A stretch of 64,000 nucleotides of DNA, from NCBI RefSeq assembly GCF_040372165.1, contig NZ_BAABWG010000003.1, positions 186,001-250,000 on the forward strand, in the 5' to 3' direction. Positions 47,011 through 56,536 of this stretch are shown here, one piece after another. Below the pieces are notes generated by a model, which saw only the letters and a program-made list of their open reading frames with translations, did no database searches and was not told where the DNA came from. The translations under genes were made by a program, and so were the position numbers. The DNA is from Hydrogenophaga sp040372165 (GTDB lineage Bacteria; Pseudomonadota; Gammaproteobacteria; Burkholderiales; Burkholderiaceae_C). Numbering within the stretch: the first letter of the stretch is position 1; each line of letters begins with the position of its first letter.

Positions 47011-47826
47011 TCACCCTGCCGCGAGCGCCAGCTCAACAAACTCTTTCGTTGAAACCTCTTCCGCTCTCCGCTGGAGATCAAACTCCCCACCAAACCCCTG
47101 CGCTTCCAGCCACTTCCCCAGCGTGTGCCGCAGCAGCTTGCGGCGCTGGCTGAAAGCCACCTGGACCATTTCGCCAAAGCGCTTGACGTCAATAGCGGGT
47201 GGATTGGCGACAGGGACCATGCGAACCACCGCGCTGTCGACTCGAGGTGGAGGATCAAAGCTCTCAGGCGGCACGAAGAGAAAATTCTCCATCGCATATC
47301 GCCATTGCAGCATCACCGACAAACGACCGAAGTCCTTGCTGCCCGGTTGGGCCACCATCCTGTCGATGACTTCCTTTTGCAGCATGAAGTGCTGGTCCTG
47401 GATGACGTCCACATGGTCGAGCAAGTGAAAGAGGATGGGAGACGAGATGTTGTAGGGCAGATTTCCCACCACGCGGATCTTGCGCGCGTCCTGCTCTGAC
47501 TCTCCCGGTGCGCGGGGCACTGCCTGCCGCATCCGGTCCGCCAGGCCCGTGAAGTCCACGCGCAGCACATCGGACTCGACCACGTCGAGTTCTGGCCGCT
47601 CCCGCAACCGGACAGCAAGATCGCGATCGAGCTCCACCACCGTCAGCCGACCCAGTCGCTCTACCAGGGGCTGAGTCAACGCAGCGAGGCCGGGACCAAT
47701 TTCGACCATGAGGTCGGACGGATTGGGGGCGATGCCGCTGACGATCGCCTCAATGATGGCGTTGTCGCTGAGGAAATGCTGGCCAAAGCGCTTGCGCGCC
47801 ACGTGGGGCTTGCGGTGAGGCTTCAT
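47011..47826 (-). CDS. rsmA: 16S rRNA (adenine1518-N6/1519-N6)-dimethyltransferase
   Basis: 271 residues. RKRFGQHFLSD near the start, the SAM-binding MVEIGPGLAALTQ (about 39-51), VVELDRDLA and the catalytic NLPYNISSPIL (about 118-128) are the KsgA/RsmA signatures. It dimethylates two adjacent adenines in helix 45 of 16S rRNA. The ATG at 47824-47826 lies 71 bp after surA on the same strand, consistent with the lptD-surA-rsmA envelope/ribosome operon; the pdxA gene often found between them in enterobacteria is absent. Confidence 0.96.
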   Translation of the reverse strand: MKPHRKPHVARKRFGQHFLSDNAIIEAIVSGIAPNPSDLMVEIGPGLAALTQPLVERLGRLTVVELDRDLAVRLRERPELDVVESDVLRVDFTGLADRMRQAVPRAPGESEQDARKIRVVGNLPYNISSPILFHLLDHVDVIQDQHFMLQKEVIDRMVAQPGSKDFGRLSVMLQWRYAMENFLFVPPESFDPPPRVDSAVVRMVPVANPPAIDVKRFGEMVQVAFSQRRKLLRHTLGKWLEAQGFGGEFDLQRRAEEVSTKEFVELALAAG

Positions 47827-47897
47827 CAGCTCAAAAAGAAAGGTACTGGACGCAAGCGGCGAAGACGACAGCAGCGGCGGCCGTCATCGCCCGGGCC

Positions 47898-49313
47898 TCA
47901 GGGGCGAGGGGCCTCGCGATACTCCACATAGGCCCGGCTGCGCACATCCTGCGCCCAGGTCAGCAGCGCTTCCTGCGCCCGATCGTTCTTGAGCATGTTA
48001 CGTGCCATGAGTCGTTGTTGGGACTGATCCAGTTCCCGCTCCCGGCGACCGTCGACACGGATCAAATGCACACCGAACCGCGAAACCACAGGCTCGGATA
48101 TCTGCTCCAGAGGCAAGGTATTCATGACGGATTCGAACTCGGGCACGAACTGGCCCTGCCCGACCCAACCGAGGTCACCACCATTGGCGGCCGAGCCGTC
48201 CTGGCTGACTTCACGCGCAGCCGCCTCGAAGCTGGTCTTGCCCGCCAGGATATCCTCTCGCAACTGCGTCAGGCGCTGGATCGCGCTGGCCTCTGTGGTC
48301 TTGCCTTCGACCCTGAGCAGGATGTGACGTGGATGGGTCTGCACAACGCTGATACCCCCACTGCCTTGCTGCTTGTCGTTGACCTTGAGCACGTGAAAGC
48401 CGGCCGGGCTGGCCAGCGGACCTGCAATTTCGCCCCGCTGGAGTCCGCGCGTCGCCTCGACAAACAGCGAGGGAAGTCGGTCTGCGGTGCGCGGCCCGAA
48501 ACCACCTCCCCGTGCGCCCTCTGGCGCGTCAGAAAACTCCCGTGCCAAGTCTTCAAACGGCACACCCGAACGAGCCTTGTCGGCCACCGCTTGTGCCCGC
48601 GCCTTACGCTCAGCGCGAACATCCTCGGAAGCGCCCTCCGGCACCATGACAAGCACATGCGACAAGTCCAGCGTGAGCTTGCCCAGGTCGTTACCGCCCT
48701 GACGGCGCAGCAACGCGTCGATGTCCGACTCTTCGATTCGGACCCGCGCATCGACCTCACGCTCCTGTACCTGCTGGAGCAGCACCTGCTGGCTCAATTC
48801 CCTGCGGAACTGGGCCAGGTCGATGCCCTCAGCCTTCAGCCGTTCGCGGAAAGCAGAAACAGACAGCTTGTTGTTTGCCGCCACCCTGGCCTCGGCATCA
48901 TCGAGGGTGACCTCATCCACACGCATGCCGCGTTCGGTGGCGTACTGGATCTGAGCACGCTCGTTGATGAGCTGCTCAAGCACTTCCTTGGCCAGAATGT
49001 CAGGCGCTGGCAGCTGTGAAGCCTTTCCCTGCTCCTGAGCCTTGCGCACGATCTGCACCAGGCGTTGGCGTACTTCGTGATTGGTCACTGGCTCGGTATT
49101 GACCACTGCCACGATGTAGTCGGCGGTTTGCGCATCCTCCACGCCTTTTGGCAATGTGTCGACAGGCAACTGAAGCTTGGGCGTGGCCTTGAGCTTTTGT
49201 GCCATGACTGGCGCAGGCATGGACAGACACAGCGCCAGACTCAGCGCAAGAGCGCCGCTGGCGATGGGGGTCATGAAGATTCGTGTCAGAGGAAGAGAGG
49301 AGCTGTCAGTCAT
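47898..49313 (-). CDS. surA: Periplasmic peptidyl-prolyl isomerase/chaperone SurA
   Basis: 471 residues. A signal peptide (cleavage near VMA-QKL, about 38), a SurA N-terminal chaperone module (VAVVNTEPVTNHEV, about 68-81), and two parvulin domains (about 205-310, DLSHVLVMVPEG; about 320-420, HPRHILLRVEG) are in the usual order. It escorts unfolded outer-membrane proteins including LptD. The start overlaps the end of lptD by 8 bp, so the two are translationally coupled, matching the functional link. Confidence 0.95.
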   Translation of the reverse strand: MTDSSSLPLTRIFMTPIASGALALSLALCLSMPAPVMAQKLKATPKLQLPVDTLPKGVEDAQTADYIVAVVNTEPVTNHEVRQRLVQIVRKAQEQGKASQLPAPDILAKEVLEQLINERAQIQYATERGMRVDEVTLDDAEARVAANNKLSVSAFRERLKAEGIDLAQFRRELSQQVLLQQVQEREVDARVRIEESDIDALLRRQGGNDLGKLTLDLSHVLVMVPEGASEDVRAERKARAQAVADKARSGVPFEDLAREFSDAPEGARGGGFGPRTADRLPSLFVEATRGLQRGEIAGPLASPAGFHVLKVNDKQQGSGGISVVQTHPRHILLRVEGKTTEASAIQRLTQLREDILAGKTSFEAAAREVSQDGSAANGGDLGWVGQGQFVPEFESVMNTLPLEQISEPVVSRFGVHLIRVDGRRERELDQSQQRLMARNMLKNDRAQEALLTWAQDVRSRAYVEYREAPRP

Positions 49314-51792
49314 ATTGTTCGAACCGGCTGGGCATGGGTTTGTCGCCCCTCAGGTCCTGGTAGCGCGGCACGTTCTGTCGCAATCTCTGCAACGACCCTG
49401 CGCCAATCCTGGAGAAATCGGTGAACTCCAGCTGGAACAGGATGCGGTGGTTCGCAGAAGACGTCGTCGTCTGCTCGCGCTCAACCACCATGCGGCCGAT
49501 CCAGCAGCCTGCGTCATATTCGAGACCAGCTACCAGATCCACCACTTTTCGGTCAGGCAGGCTGTAATTCACCCGTCCAACGGTGTACCACTGACCAGGA
49601 CCCAGACCACCGCCGGGCACCGCTTCAGGCGAGCTGCCGGTGAGGGCCGAAAGAGGCCATTGCCAACCCAGATCCAATGACTCGCTCACGTCCTTCTGGA
49701 TACGGTACGCGGCACTGAATGAACGGTAAGGCCCCGGCGTATAGCGACCACCAATGGTTGTGCGCACCGATTCCTTTGTGTCCGGGTTGTACTGCACGTT
49801 GGAGTGCATGGACCAGCGAGAGTTCCAGTTGACCCGGGCAGAGAACAGCATGTCGCTGAAGCCCTTTTCCACTGGCGTGCCGCCAGGCAAAGTCACGTTC
49901 TGGTCATAAGCGAGATAGCGCTGCGCCACGCCCATGCGCAACAACTCGGCACCATCATTGGGGTCAATCAGGCGCGAATTGACGCCCAGCGTCACCCCGC
50001 GTGTGTCGGAAATGCGATCGTTGCCACTGAACGCACTCTCCGCGAACATGGTCGAGAGGTTGAAATCGCGACGGCCGGAATCGAAGTTCGGCAAGTCGGA
50101 CTGATCCTTGTAGGGCGTCCAGGTGAAAAACGCTCTGGGCTCCAGGGTCTGGGTAAGAGAGCGCCCGAAAAAGGCCGCGGGACGCTCAAACACCAGGCCG
50201 CTGTCCACACTCACTGTGGGCAGTGATCTGGTGGTTGACTTCTCGATGCCAGTCGCATCCACGTACTTGTAGCTGGTGGCGTGCAGACGAAGCTTCGGCT
50301 CGACATACCAGCCTGGCGCTTCCCAGCGGCGAGACACCTCTCCGATGGTCAGGACCCGGTCGCCACTTTCGGCAATCTGGGCATCCGAAACGTCATAGGC
50401 AGACCGCCGGAAACGGGTCACGCCCCCGAAGAAGCTGACTCTCCAATTGTCTTGACCCAGAAACTGGTGATTTGCGCGGTCGTACGCAAGGCGCAGGCTG
50501 GGCAGGCGATCATACGGAGGCGTAATGATTGAGCCTTCGTTTTGCAACGTCTGGTACTTGTGAGCACCCACGCGAGCCGCCCAGTTGCCAGAGGACCAGC
50601 TCAGGACGGCATCGTTCTTGAGCAGCCGAGAGGAGGTCGATGAGCCGAGGCGATCGAAATCACTCCAGTAATTGTCGTCACTGACCCGGTTGAGGTTCAG
50701 GCGCAGGCGCCACGGCCCCACCAGCGACTGTCGGTCGGTCAGGCGGTGCACGTGCTGCAAGCTGTAGAGCCAACGGTCATCGTCGCGCAGCTTGTCCGAA
50801 GGCATGACGGCAGCGGTCACCTGACCAACATATGAAGAGCTCAGGTAACGAAACTCACCCTCCATGTCCACCCCACGCTTGGTCATGGCCGTCGGGGTGA
50901 TGGTGGCGTCGTAGTTGGGGGCGAGATTCAGGTAGTAGGGCGCAGTGACCTGGAACCCGTTCTGGTCATCCAGACCAAATGAGGGCGACAGGGCGCCCGT
51001 CTTGCGGGCATCCGAGAGTGGAAAGGTGAAATAGGGTGCCGCGATGATCGGCACACCCTTGAACTCGAGCACCCCGCCTCGCGCCGTGCCCACGTCTTCG
51101 GCCGTGTCCAGATCGATCTGCTTGGCACGCACCAGCCAGTCGGGATTCCATTCTTCGGACCCCAGCGGACGGCGGCAGGTAGAGTAACGTGCTTCATGGG
51201 CCTGAAAGTTGTCAGGGCCCTGGAAGTCGATGCGCTTGGCATCGCCGGTGCCATGGTTCTTGAGCAGGTCGAACTTGGGCGATTCGAAATGGCCCTCACG
51301 GGTATTGAGGTTGATGTCCAGCTCCGGGCCTGAAAAGCGGTCGCCCTGACTGTTGATCACCACGTCGCCCTTGGCGTTGGCATCGCCGGTGTTCTGGTTG
51401 TATTCGAGGCGATCGGCCTTGATCACGGTGTCATGTCGACGCAACTCGGCGTGACCTTCGATCACCGTGGCTCCGTCGAGCTTGCCTTCAATCGCATCGC
51501 CGGAGACAAAGGTCGGCAGTTGCTGGCGCACCTCTGCAGGCAGATGCTCCTGCATGAGCGCGCTGCTTTGGAGGGGAATCTCGCCGTACCCGCCGAATTC
51601 GCCTTCGGCGGACACGGCCTGGGCCATCACCATGGAGGCGCCGTAGGCGGCACCGAGGGTCACACAGGCGGTGAACGCCTGCAGACAGAAGGTGGCACCC
51701 TGCAGCAGCCGCTGGCGGTGATCCTGTTCAAGGGTTGGAAGTACGGTAGGTCGCAGTTTCCGCTGACGAGGGAGTAGGTTCTTCTTGGTCAC
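49306..51792 (-). CDS. lptD: LPS-assembly protein LptD
   Basis: 828 residues from GTG at 51790-51792, with no strong ribosome-binding site. After a hydrophobic signal region (about 33-58) comes the N-terminal beta-jellyroll (OstA/LptA-like; GHAELRRHDTVIKADRLEY, GDVVINSQGDRFSG) and then a large beta-barrel with QRYLAYDQNV and a C-terminal RIGAGSLQRLRQNVPRYQDL. It inserts lipopolysaccharide into the outer leaflet with LptE. It heads lptD-surA-rsmA and is divergent from amgK. Confidence 0.95.
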   Translation of the reverse strand: MTKKNLLPRQRKLRPTVLPTLEQDHRQRLLQGATFCLQAFTACVTLGAAYGASMVMAQAVSAEGEFGGYGEIPLQSSALMQEHLPAEVRQQLPTFVSGDAIEGKLDGATVIEGHAELRRHDTVIKADRLEYNQNTGDANAKGDVVINSQGDRFSGPELDINLNTREGHFESPKFDLLKNHGTGDAKRIDFQGPDNFQAHEARYSTCRRPLGSEEWNPDWLVRAKQIDLDTAEDVGTARGGVLEFKGVPIIAAPYFTFPLSDARKTGALSPSFGLDDQNGFQVTAPYYLNLAPNYDATITPTAMTKRGVDMEGEFRYLSSSYVGQVTAAVMPSDKLRDDDRWLYSLQHVHRLTDRQSLVGPWRLRLNLNRVSDDNYWSDFDRLGSSTSSRLLKNDAVLSWSSGNWAARVGAHKYQTLQNEGSIITPPYDRLPSLRLAYDRANHQFLGQDNWRVSFFGGVTRFRRSAYDVSDAQIAESGDRVLTIGEVSRRWEAPGWYVEPKLRLHATSYKYVDATGIEKSTTRSLPTVSVDSGLVFERPAAFFGRSLTQTLEPRAFFTWTPYKDQSDLPNFDSGRRDFNLSTMFAESAFSGNDRISDTRGVTLGVNSRLIDPNDGAELLRMGVAQRYLAYDQNVTLPGGTPVEKGFSDMLFSARVNWNSRWSMHSNVQYNPDTKESVRTTIGGRYTPGPYRSFSAAYRIQKDVSESLDLGWQWPLSALTGSSPEAVPGGGLGPGQWYTVGRVNYSLPDRKVVDLVAGLEYDAGCWIGRMVVEREQTTTSSANHRILFQLEFTDFSRIGAGSLQRLRQNVPRYQDLRGDKPMPSRFEQYD

Positions 51793-51988
51793 GTTGGGTA
51801 AGGACGGTAGACGCGGAAACGGGTTCTCCTGGGGTCATCAAAGTCACTGGCGAGGCAGACTCGGGGGACTGTCGCCATGCCGAACAGCACCCTCGAGCGC
51901 AATGCCCGAACAGTAGAATCCAAGCCTATTATCCTACGACGACGCCGAATCCCCGCAAACCCGGTGTCACCCTCGGCTGAAATCCCTG

Positions 51989-53350
51989 ATGAGCTCCCAC
52001 CCCCAACCCACCGTGGCCTGGTCGGACCCGGCCCGCCTGCAAGCTTTCGAAACCTGGCTCAACGGCCTGAAGACCGCATACAGCCTTGACCCGGCGAGCC
52101 TGCGCCCTGCATCGGCAGATGCCAGCTTTCGCCGGTACCTGCGGCTCGACAACGCCTCCGGCCAGTCTTTTGTGGTGATGGATGCCCCCCCCGAAAAGGA
52201 GGATTGCGCGCCTTTTGTGCGGGTCGCCGGCCTGCTCAAGGAGGCCGGTCTGCTCGTGCCGGACATCATGGACTGGGACCAGGTCAACGGGTTCATGCTG
52301 CTGACCGATCTGGGCCAGCACACCATGATGGAACAGATTGACCCGGCAAACCCCGGCGCCAATCATGAGCGCTACCTGCAAGCGGTGGACACCTTGCTGG
52401 CCTGGCAGGCAGCGTCAAAGCCGGGCGTACTGCCAGCTTATGACGAGTCCTTGATGCGCCGGGAACTCGACCTGTTCCCTCAGTGGTACTTGCAGCAACA
52501 CAAGGGGCTGGCGCTGTCAGAAGCTCAGTCCCAGACGCTGGAAAAGACATTTGGCACCATTGTTGAGCGCTGCTTGGCCATGCCCAAAGCGTATGTGCAC
52601 AGAGACTTCATGCCAAGGAATCTGATGATCCCCCACGCTCCGCCGTTGCACGGGTCGCTGCCCCCAGAGGGGGCTGATCCGGCTTGGGGCGGCCCGGCGT
52701 CGGATCGTCTGATGATCCCCCACGCTCGGCCGTTGCATGGGTCACTGCCCCCAGAGGGGGCTGATCCGGCTTGGGGCGGCCCGGCGCCGGATCGTCTGAT
52801 GATCCCCCACGCTCGGCCGTTGCATGGGTCGCTGCCCCCAGAGGGGGCGAGTTTCACCTTGGGGCGGCCCGGCGGCAAAACTGTTGCCCCCCGCGCTCCT
52901 GTCGTAGCGGGGTCCACTCCCGCCACGCAATTGGGCGTTCTGGACTTCCAGGATGCGGTCTATGGGCCCGTCACCTACGACATCGCCAGCCTGATGCGCG
53001 ATGCCTTCCTGACGTGGGAAGAGGATTTTGTGATCGACATCACCGTCCGTTACTGGGAAAAGGCCCGAAAAGCGGGCCTCATGGACTTCGAGGACTGGCA
53101 CGCAGACTTTGGCGCCTTTTACCGGGCCGTGGAATGGATGGGCATCCAGCGCCATCTGAAGGTTGCTGGTATTTTTGCCCGGCTCACCTTGCGCGACGGC
53201 AAGCCCAAGTACCTGGCCGATGCGCCCCGTTTCATTGACTACATTCGCTCGACAGCGCATCGCTACCGCGAACTCACGCCTCTGCTGCGCCTGATTGACG
53301 ACATCGAAGGCTTTCAGGCGGCCAGCGGGTTTGCTTTTGGGCGAGTCTGA
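51989..53350 (+). CDS. amgK: Aminoglycoside phosphotransferase-family sugar kinase (AmgK-like) with an in-frame repeat insertion
   Basis: 453 residues. The APH-fold kinase has the catalytic loop AYVHRDFMPRNLM (Asp206, Asn211) and the metal-binding LGVLDFQDAVYG (Asp319). In the family these motifs are normally separated by only a few residues; here about 100 lie between them, made of three tandem 29-residue repeats (start MIPHARPLHGSLPPEG) plus a remainder. Removing them gives about 350 residues, a normal AmgK length. AmgK phosphorylates MurNAc/GlcNAc in peptidoglycan recycling. The divergent lptD and downstream rsmE are the usual context; whether the kinase still works is unknown. Confidence 0.85.
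   Translation: MSSHPQPTVAWSDPARLQAFETWLNGLKTAYSLDPASLRPASADASFRRYLRLDNASGQSFVVMDAPPEKEDCAPFVRVAGLLKEAGLLVPDIMDWDQVNGFMLLTDLGQHTMMEQIDPANPGANHERYLQAVDTLLAWQAASKPGVLPAYDESLMRRELDLFPQWYLQQHKGLALSEAQSQTLEKTFGTIVERCLAMPKAYVHRDFMPRNLMIPHAPPLHGSLPPEGADPAWGGPASDRLMIPHARPLHGSLPPEGADPAWGGPAPDRLMIPHARPLHGSLPPEGASFTLGRPGGKTVAPRAPVVAGSTPATQLGVLDFQDAVYGPVTYDIASLMRDAFLTWEEDFVIDITVRYWEKARKAGLMDFEDWHADFGAFYRAVEWMGIQRHLKVAGIFARLTLRDGKPKYLADAPRFIDYIRSTAHRYRELTPLLRLIDDIEGFQAASGFAFGRV
52622..52882 (+). repeat. Three tandem 87-bp palindromic repeat units inside amgK
   Basis: Units at 52622-52708, 52709-52795 and 52796 to about 52882 are each 29 codons, so the frame is kept. Units 1 and 2 differ at about five positions; unit 3 diverges after GCCCCCAGAGGGGGC. 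Each has the palindrome CTGCCCCCAGAGGGGGC and the block CTTGGGGCGGCCCGGCG. The same arrangement occurs inside topB and between sucC and sucD. Confidence 0.9.
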
Positions 53351-53386
53351 TACCGGCCAAGAGTCCGTTTTGCGCCTCAAGCCCCC

Positions 53387-54112
53387 ATGCCACGCTTTTT
53401 CTGCCCTGTCCCGTTAAGCCCTGGCGCCGACCTGTCTCTGCCCAAAGGCGCTGCTCGCCATGTGCAGGTGCTGCGCATGCAACCTGGCCAGACCCTCACG
53501 GTCTTCAATGGCCAGGGAGGGCAGTGGAACGCCTCCATCCTCTCGATGGGGCGGTCCGACGTCGTCGTTCGGATCATGGACCACGAGCCGGTCGAACGTG
53601 AAGCTTCCCGGCAAGTCCACCTGGCCATGGGCATGCCGGCCAATGACCGCATGGACTGGCTGATCGAAAAGGCTACCGAACTTGGCGTGGCCAGCGTTCA
53701 ACCCTTGATGACGGCACACGCCGTCGTCAAGCTCGACGGCGCGCGAGCAGAAAAGAAACGCTCGCACTGGGCCGCCATCGCGGCTTCAGCCTGCGAGCAA
53801 TGTGGCGGCAACCGCGTACCGGACATCCATCGCCCCATGACCATGGGCGAATGGCTCGCGACGGATTTGCCGGCGATCGAGCGCTTCGTCCTCTCGCTGG
53901 CACCGGGCAGCCAGCCATTGGCGACAGTCATGCCGCCTCCTGGGCAGCCACTCATGTTCCTCAGTGGCCCGGAGGGCGGGCTTTCTCCGCAGGAAGAGCA
54001 GGCAGCCATCAGCCATGGTTTCTCTCCCGTCGGACTCGGGGGCAGAACGCTCAGAGCCGAGACTGCGGCACTGGCGGCACTGGTCCAGGCTGTGGCCTGC
54101 CCGGCAGGTTGA
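53387..54112 (+). CDS. rsmE: 16S rRNA (uracil1498-N3)-methyltransferase
   Basis: 241 residues. The N-terminal PUA-like part starts MPRFFCPVPLSPGADL and has ARHVQVLRMQPGQTLTVFNG; the C-terminal SPOUT knot carries LSGPEGGLSPQEE (about 190-202) and LGGRTLRAETAALAAL (about 218-233), the RsmE SAM-binding signatures. It methylates U1498 of 16S rRNA. It follows amgK by 36 bp and ends 27 bp from a convergent esterase gene. Confidence 0.95.
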   Translation: MPRFFCPVPLSPGADLSLPKGAARHVQVLRMQPGQTLTVFNGQGGQWNASILSMGRSDVVVRIMDHEPVEREASRQVHLAMGMPANDRMDWLIEKATELGVASVQPLMTAHAVVKLDGARAEKKRSHWAAIAASACEQCGGNRVPDIHRPMTMGEWLATDLPAIERFVLSLAPGSQPLATVMPPPGQPLMFLSGPEGGLSPQEEQAAISHGFSPVGLGGRTLRAETAALAALVQAVACPAG

Positions 54113-54139
54113 GGCGGGCGGACCAGGCAGATTGATTGA

Positions 54140-55105
54140 TCAGCGCTGCTGATCAAAGAATCTGAATATCACGTCATTCGCCGAAAGCGCGTCTGAGCCG
54201 GAGCGTCGGCCGATCACGCTACGGCCTCCAGGCCATGAGTGCCCCCCTTCGTCAGTGACACAGAGCTGAAGCTGCGCGCCAACGCGGCACTGCTGGTAGA
54301 GATCACAGTGGGCGCCCGGCTGCTCCAGTACCCGCTCCGCCTGGGTCGAGCACTTCAAACGGGTTTGCCACCGGCGCATGGTCTCAGGCACCGACACAAA
54401 GTCCACTCTGACCAGGGATTTCGGTCCGATGCCACCCTCAAAAGGCACTCTCGGGTCGTCCTTGGCATGGATGTGCAATACGGAAACGGGTTGAGCGTCT
54501 CCGCATTGGCTGTTGCCATCCGTCCCCGCCACGGCTGCCACGGCGCGAAACACATCTGGGGCTTCGCAGGCCAGCCTGTGACTCATCATGCCGCCATTGG
54601 ACATGCCGGTCGCAAACACCCGTCCCTCCCGCACCCGCACGTGCCGACGCACGTCATCGACCACGGCTCGCAGGAATCCGACGTCGTCTACCTGCCGCTT
54701 GTGCGCATAGCCACAGCAAATGCCCGCGTTCCAGGTCGCCATGCGAGCGGCGCGGGCCCTCGCAGACCCGTTGGCAAATACCACCACATAGCCATATCGA
54801 CGTGCAGCAGCCTTGAGGCCGTAGTAATTGTCGTTGGCCTGAATGTTCATGTTGCCACCGCCGCCATGCAGGGCCAACACCATGGGCATGGGCTTGCCCA
54901 GGTCAAAACCAGTTGGGACAAATAGCCTGTATTGGCGTTCGACCCCGGCGTAGGTCAAGGCATAAGCGAACTCGCCCGCCTGCACAATGGTCTCGGGACC
55001 CGGCCGGGCCTCAGCCTGCCGCCTGGCCTGCAAGGGAGACGCGCAGGCACTCAGGCCGATGAGCAAGCCCAGAAGTGCAGCGAAACGACGGAGCATTGGA
55101 GACAT
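54140..55105 (-). CDS. Polyhydroxybutyrate depolymerase/feruloyl-esterase-type lipoprotein
   Basis: 321 residues. A lipobox-like LIGLSACAS (Cys near 21) suggests an outer- or inner-membrane lipoprotein. The alpha/beta-hydrolase of the esterase_PHB/LpqC family has the oxyanion region VLALHGGGGNMN (about 77-88), the nucleophile GMSNGG (Ser near 170) and a late His in EGGHSWPGG. Extracellular ester hydrolysis is likely; the substrate (short-chain PHB or feruloyl esters) is not determinable. It precedes two small membrane-protein genes by direction but runs toward rsmE. Confidence 0.85.
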   Translation of the reverse strand: MSPMLRRFAALLGLLIGLSACASPLQARRQAEARPGPETIVQAGEFAYALTYAGVERQYRLFVPTGFDLGKPMPMVLALHGGGGNMNIQANDNYYGLKAAARRYGYVVVFANGSARARAARMATWNAGICCGYAHKRQVDDVGFLRAVVDDVRRHVRVREGRVFATGMSNGGMMSHRLACEAPDVFRAVAAVAGTDGNSQCGDAQPVSVLHIHAKDDPRVPFEGGIGPKSLVRVDFVSVPETMRRWQTRLKCSTQAERVLEQPGAHCDLYQQCRVGAQLQLCVTDEGGHSWPGGRSVIGRRSGSDALSANDVIFRFFDQQR

Positions 55106-55123
55106 CCTGATGACAATGAGACG

Positions 55124-55519
55124 TCAGTCGATTTCGCGCTTGTCGTTGAGACGAAGAATGCCCTTGATGAGCCGGTAAGCCCACCAGGCCAGATTTCCCA
55201 CTGCGATCAAGACGCCAACGCCGGCCATGGCCCAGGATCTCTGAAAAACGCTGAGAACCAGAATGGCACAAACGCCGAGACCGGCCAGCAAACTGAACCA
55301 GAAGGTGTTGATCTGCCAGTCGAAGTGGCTCTCCAGCCATGTTCCGCGCACATCATCTCTCTTGACATAGTTCATGATGATGCCCACCAGTGCCGTGACA
55401 CCCACAAAGATGGCCAGGCCATACATCACGTAGATCACCATGGCCAGCTGGGCATCATCGCCCGAAGACGGCCCGCGTTGCGAGCGGGAATCCACATCAG
55501 CCTTGATCAACTCACTCAT
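55124..55519 (-). CDS. Small membrane protein, DUF4870-like
   Basis: 131 residues with an N-terminal soluble stretch and three hydrophobic helices (about 26-48, 67-90, 92-113). The NYVKRDDVRGTWLESHFDWQ segment between helices one and two is typical of DUF4870-type proteins. The function is unknown. The esterase gene follows 18 bp downstream and the next upstream gene (55558-56115) is 38 bp away, so a shared transcript is likely. Confidence 0.75.
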   Translation of the reverse strand: MSELIKADVDSRSQRGPSSGDDAQLAMVIYVMYGLAIFVGVTALVGIIMNYVKRDDVRGTWLESHFDWQINTFWFSLLAGLGVCAILVLSVFQRSWAMAGVGVLIAVGNLAWWAYRLIKGILRLNDKREID

Positions 55520-55557
55520 TCCTTACCTCCCTCGACTGCACAGGTCGCGCCCGGGCA

Positions 55558-56115
55558 TCAGGCGAATTCTTCCACGACTGGTGACGTCACCAGGCTCCAC
55601 ACGACCCACCCATGCAGCAACACGAACAACAGGCTGGAACCGATCGACGCCCAGATCATGTTTCGGACCATTTGATCGAGTTCGGCCAGAAGATCCGCCG
55701 GGATGTCGTTGCCCAGAATGGCCTGGGGCGAAGGAATGAAATCCGGCAGGAAGAACAAGCCCACCAGGTTCCAGACCGAGCCGACAGACAGTGCGACGAC
55801 AAAGAACCAGCGCGCCCAATTACGCCGCCTCAGCAAACCGACGGACGCCCAGAGGGTCAACCACACGACGAGCATGGCAGCCAGCGATATTTCGCGCAGG
55901 TAGCGCACAACGAACACCACGCCAGCCGGCATGCCCGGGCCGAGCCGCTCAGGCGACAGCGCCTCTGGGGGGACCAGCCAGAAAAGCGTGACCAGCTCCA
56001 GTGCCAGCCCCACCGCGAGCAGGGCGCAGGCCACGATCGACACCCATGCGAGTCCCGTCACCAGATTGGAGCGCACTGGTTTCAACGCGCCGTCTCTGGC
56101 CGAGAGATCACCCAT
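55558..56115 (-). CDS. Unrecognised four-helix membrane protein
   Basis: 185 residues from the ATG at 56113-56115; a TTG at 56124 would add three residues. Four hydrophobic segments (about 20-45, 65-90, 100-125, 148-172) are separated by short loops; the loop before the fourth is acidic (DIPADLLAELDQM). No motif is recognised. It overlaps the following-upstream gene (56108-56452) by 8 bp, indicating translational coupling. Confidence 0.7.
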   Translation of the reverse strand: MGDLSARDGALKPVRSNLVTGLAWVSIVACALLAVGLALELVTLFWLVPPEALSPERLGPGMPAGVVFVVRYLREISLAAMLVVWLTLWASVGLLRRRNWARWFFVVALSVGSVWNLVGLFFLPDFIPSPQAILGNDIPADLLAELDQMVRNMIWASIGSSLLFVLLHGWVVWSLVTSPVVEEFA

Positions 56116-56452
56116 GGGCACCAAACTCGTTGATGTTCAGCGAAAAATGCTCCCCATCCGTGGCCACCAGCCCGATACCCTCTTCGTAGTGGTAGTCGAC
56201 ACTCACCAGGTCGATATCAGCATCGATCAGGTTCACAACGTAACCACTGTCGGCCAGATTCATCAGCGTTGCCCTGCGCTCGGGCTTCTTGACGAAGACG
56301 CCTTTCTTGGGTGCATAGAGAAACTCGTACCCCTCCAGGCGACATAGCGCTCCTTCACACGCCATGACCTCGCCCAGAAAGTGGCGGCGGTTGCCATTCT
56401 CGTGCAGGGTCCTGTACATCACGTGAACCTTCTCACCATTGCGAATCAGCAT
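56108..56452 (-). CDS. Unrecognised small soluble protein
   Basis: 114 residues; the ATG at 56450-56452 has GGAG upstream at ideal spacing. It has no signal peptide or membrane span and is rich in beta-type sequence (KVHVMYRTLHENGNRRHFLGEV, CRLEGYEFLYAPKKGVFVKK). I do not recognise the family. Coupling to the membrane protein downstream suggests they act together. Confidence 0.68.
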   Translation of the reverse strand: MLIRNGEKVHVMYRTLHENGNRRHFLGEVMACEGALCRLEGYEFLYAPKKGVFVKKPERRATLMNLADSGYVVNLIDADIDLVSVDYHYEEGIGLVATDGEHFSLNINEFGAHG

Positions 56453-56536
56453 GTTTTTCTCCAGGCAACGATGGCCAATGCCATCCAGTGTTCATGTTAC
56501 CCGCTTGCACACGAGGGGATGCGCAAGCTGTATCTG

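Noticed and set aside
52622..52882. Tandem repeats as a CRISPR array
   Set aside because: Units are contiguous without unique spacers, are 87 bp long, and are translated in frame within a kinase gene.
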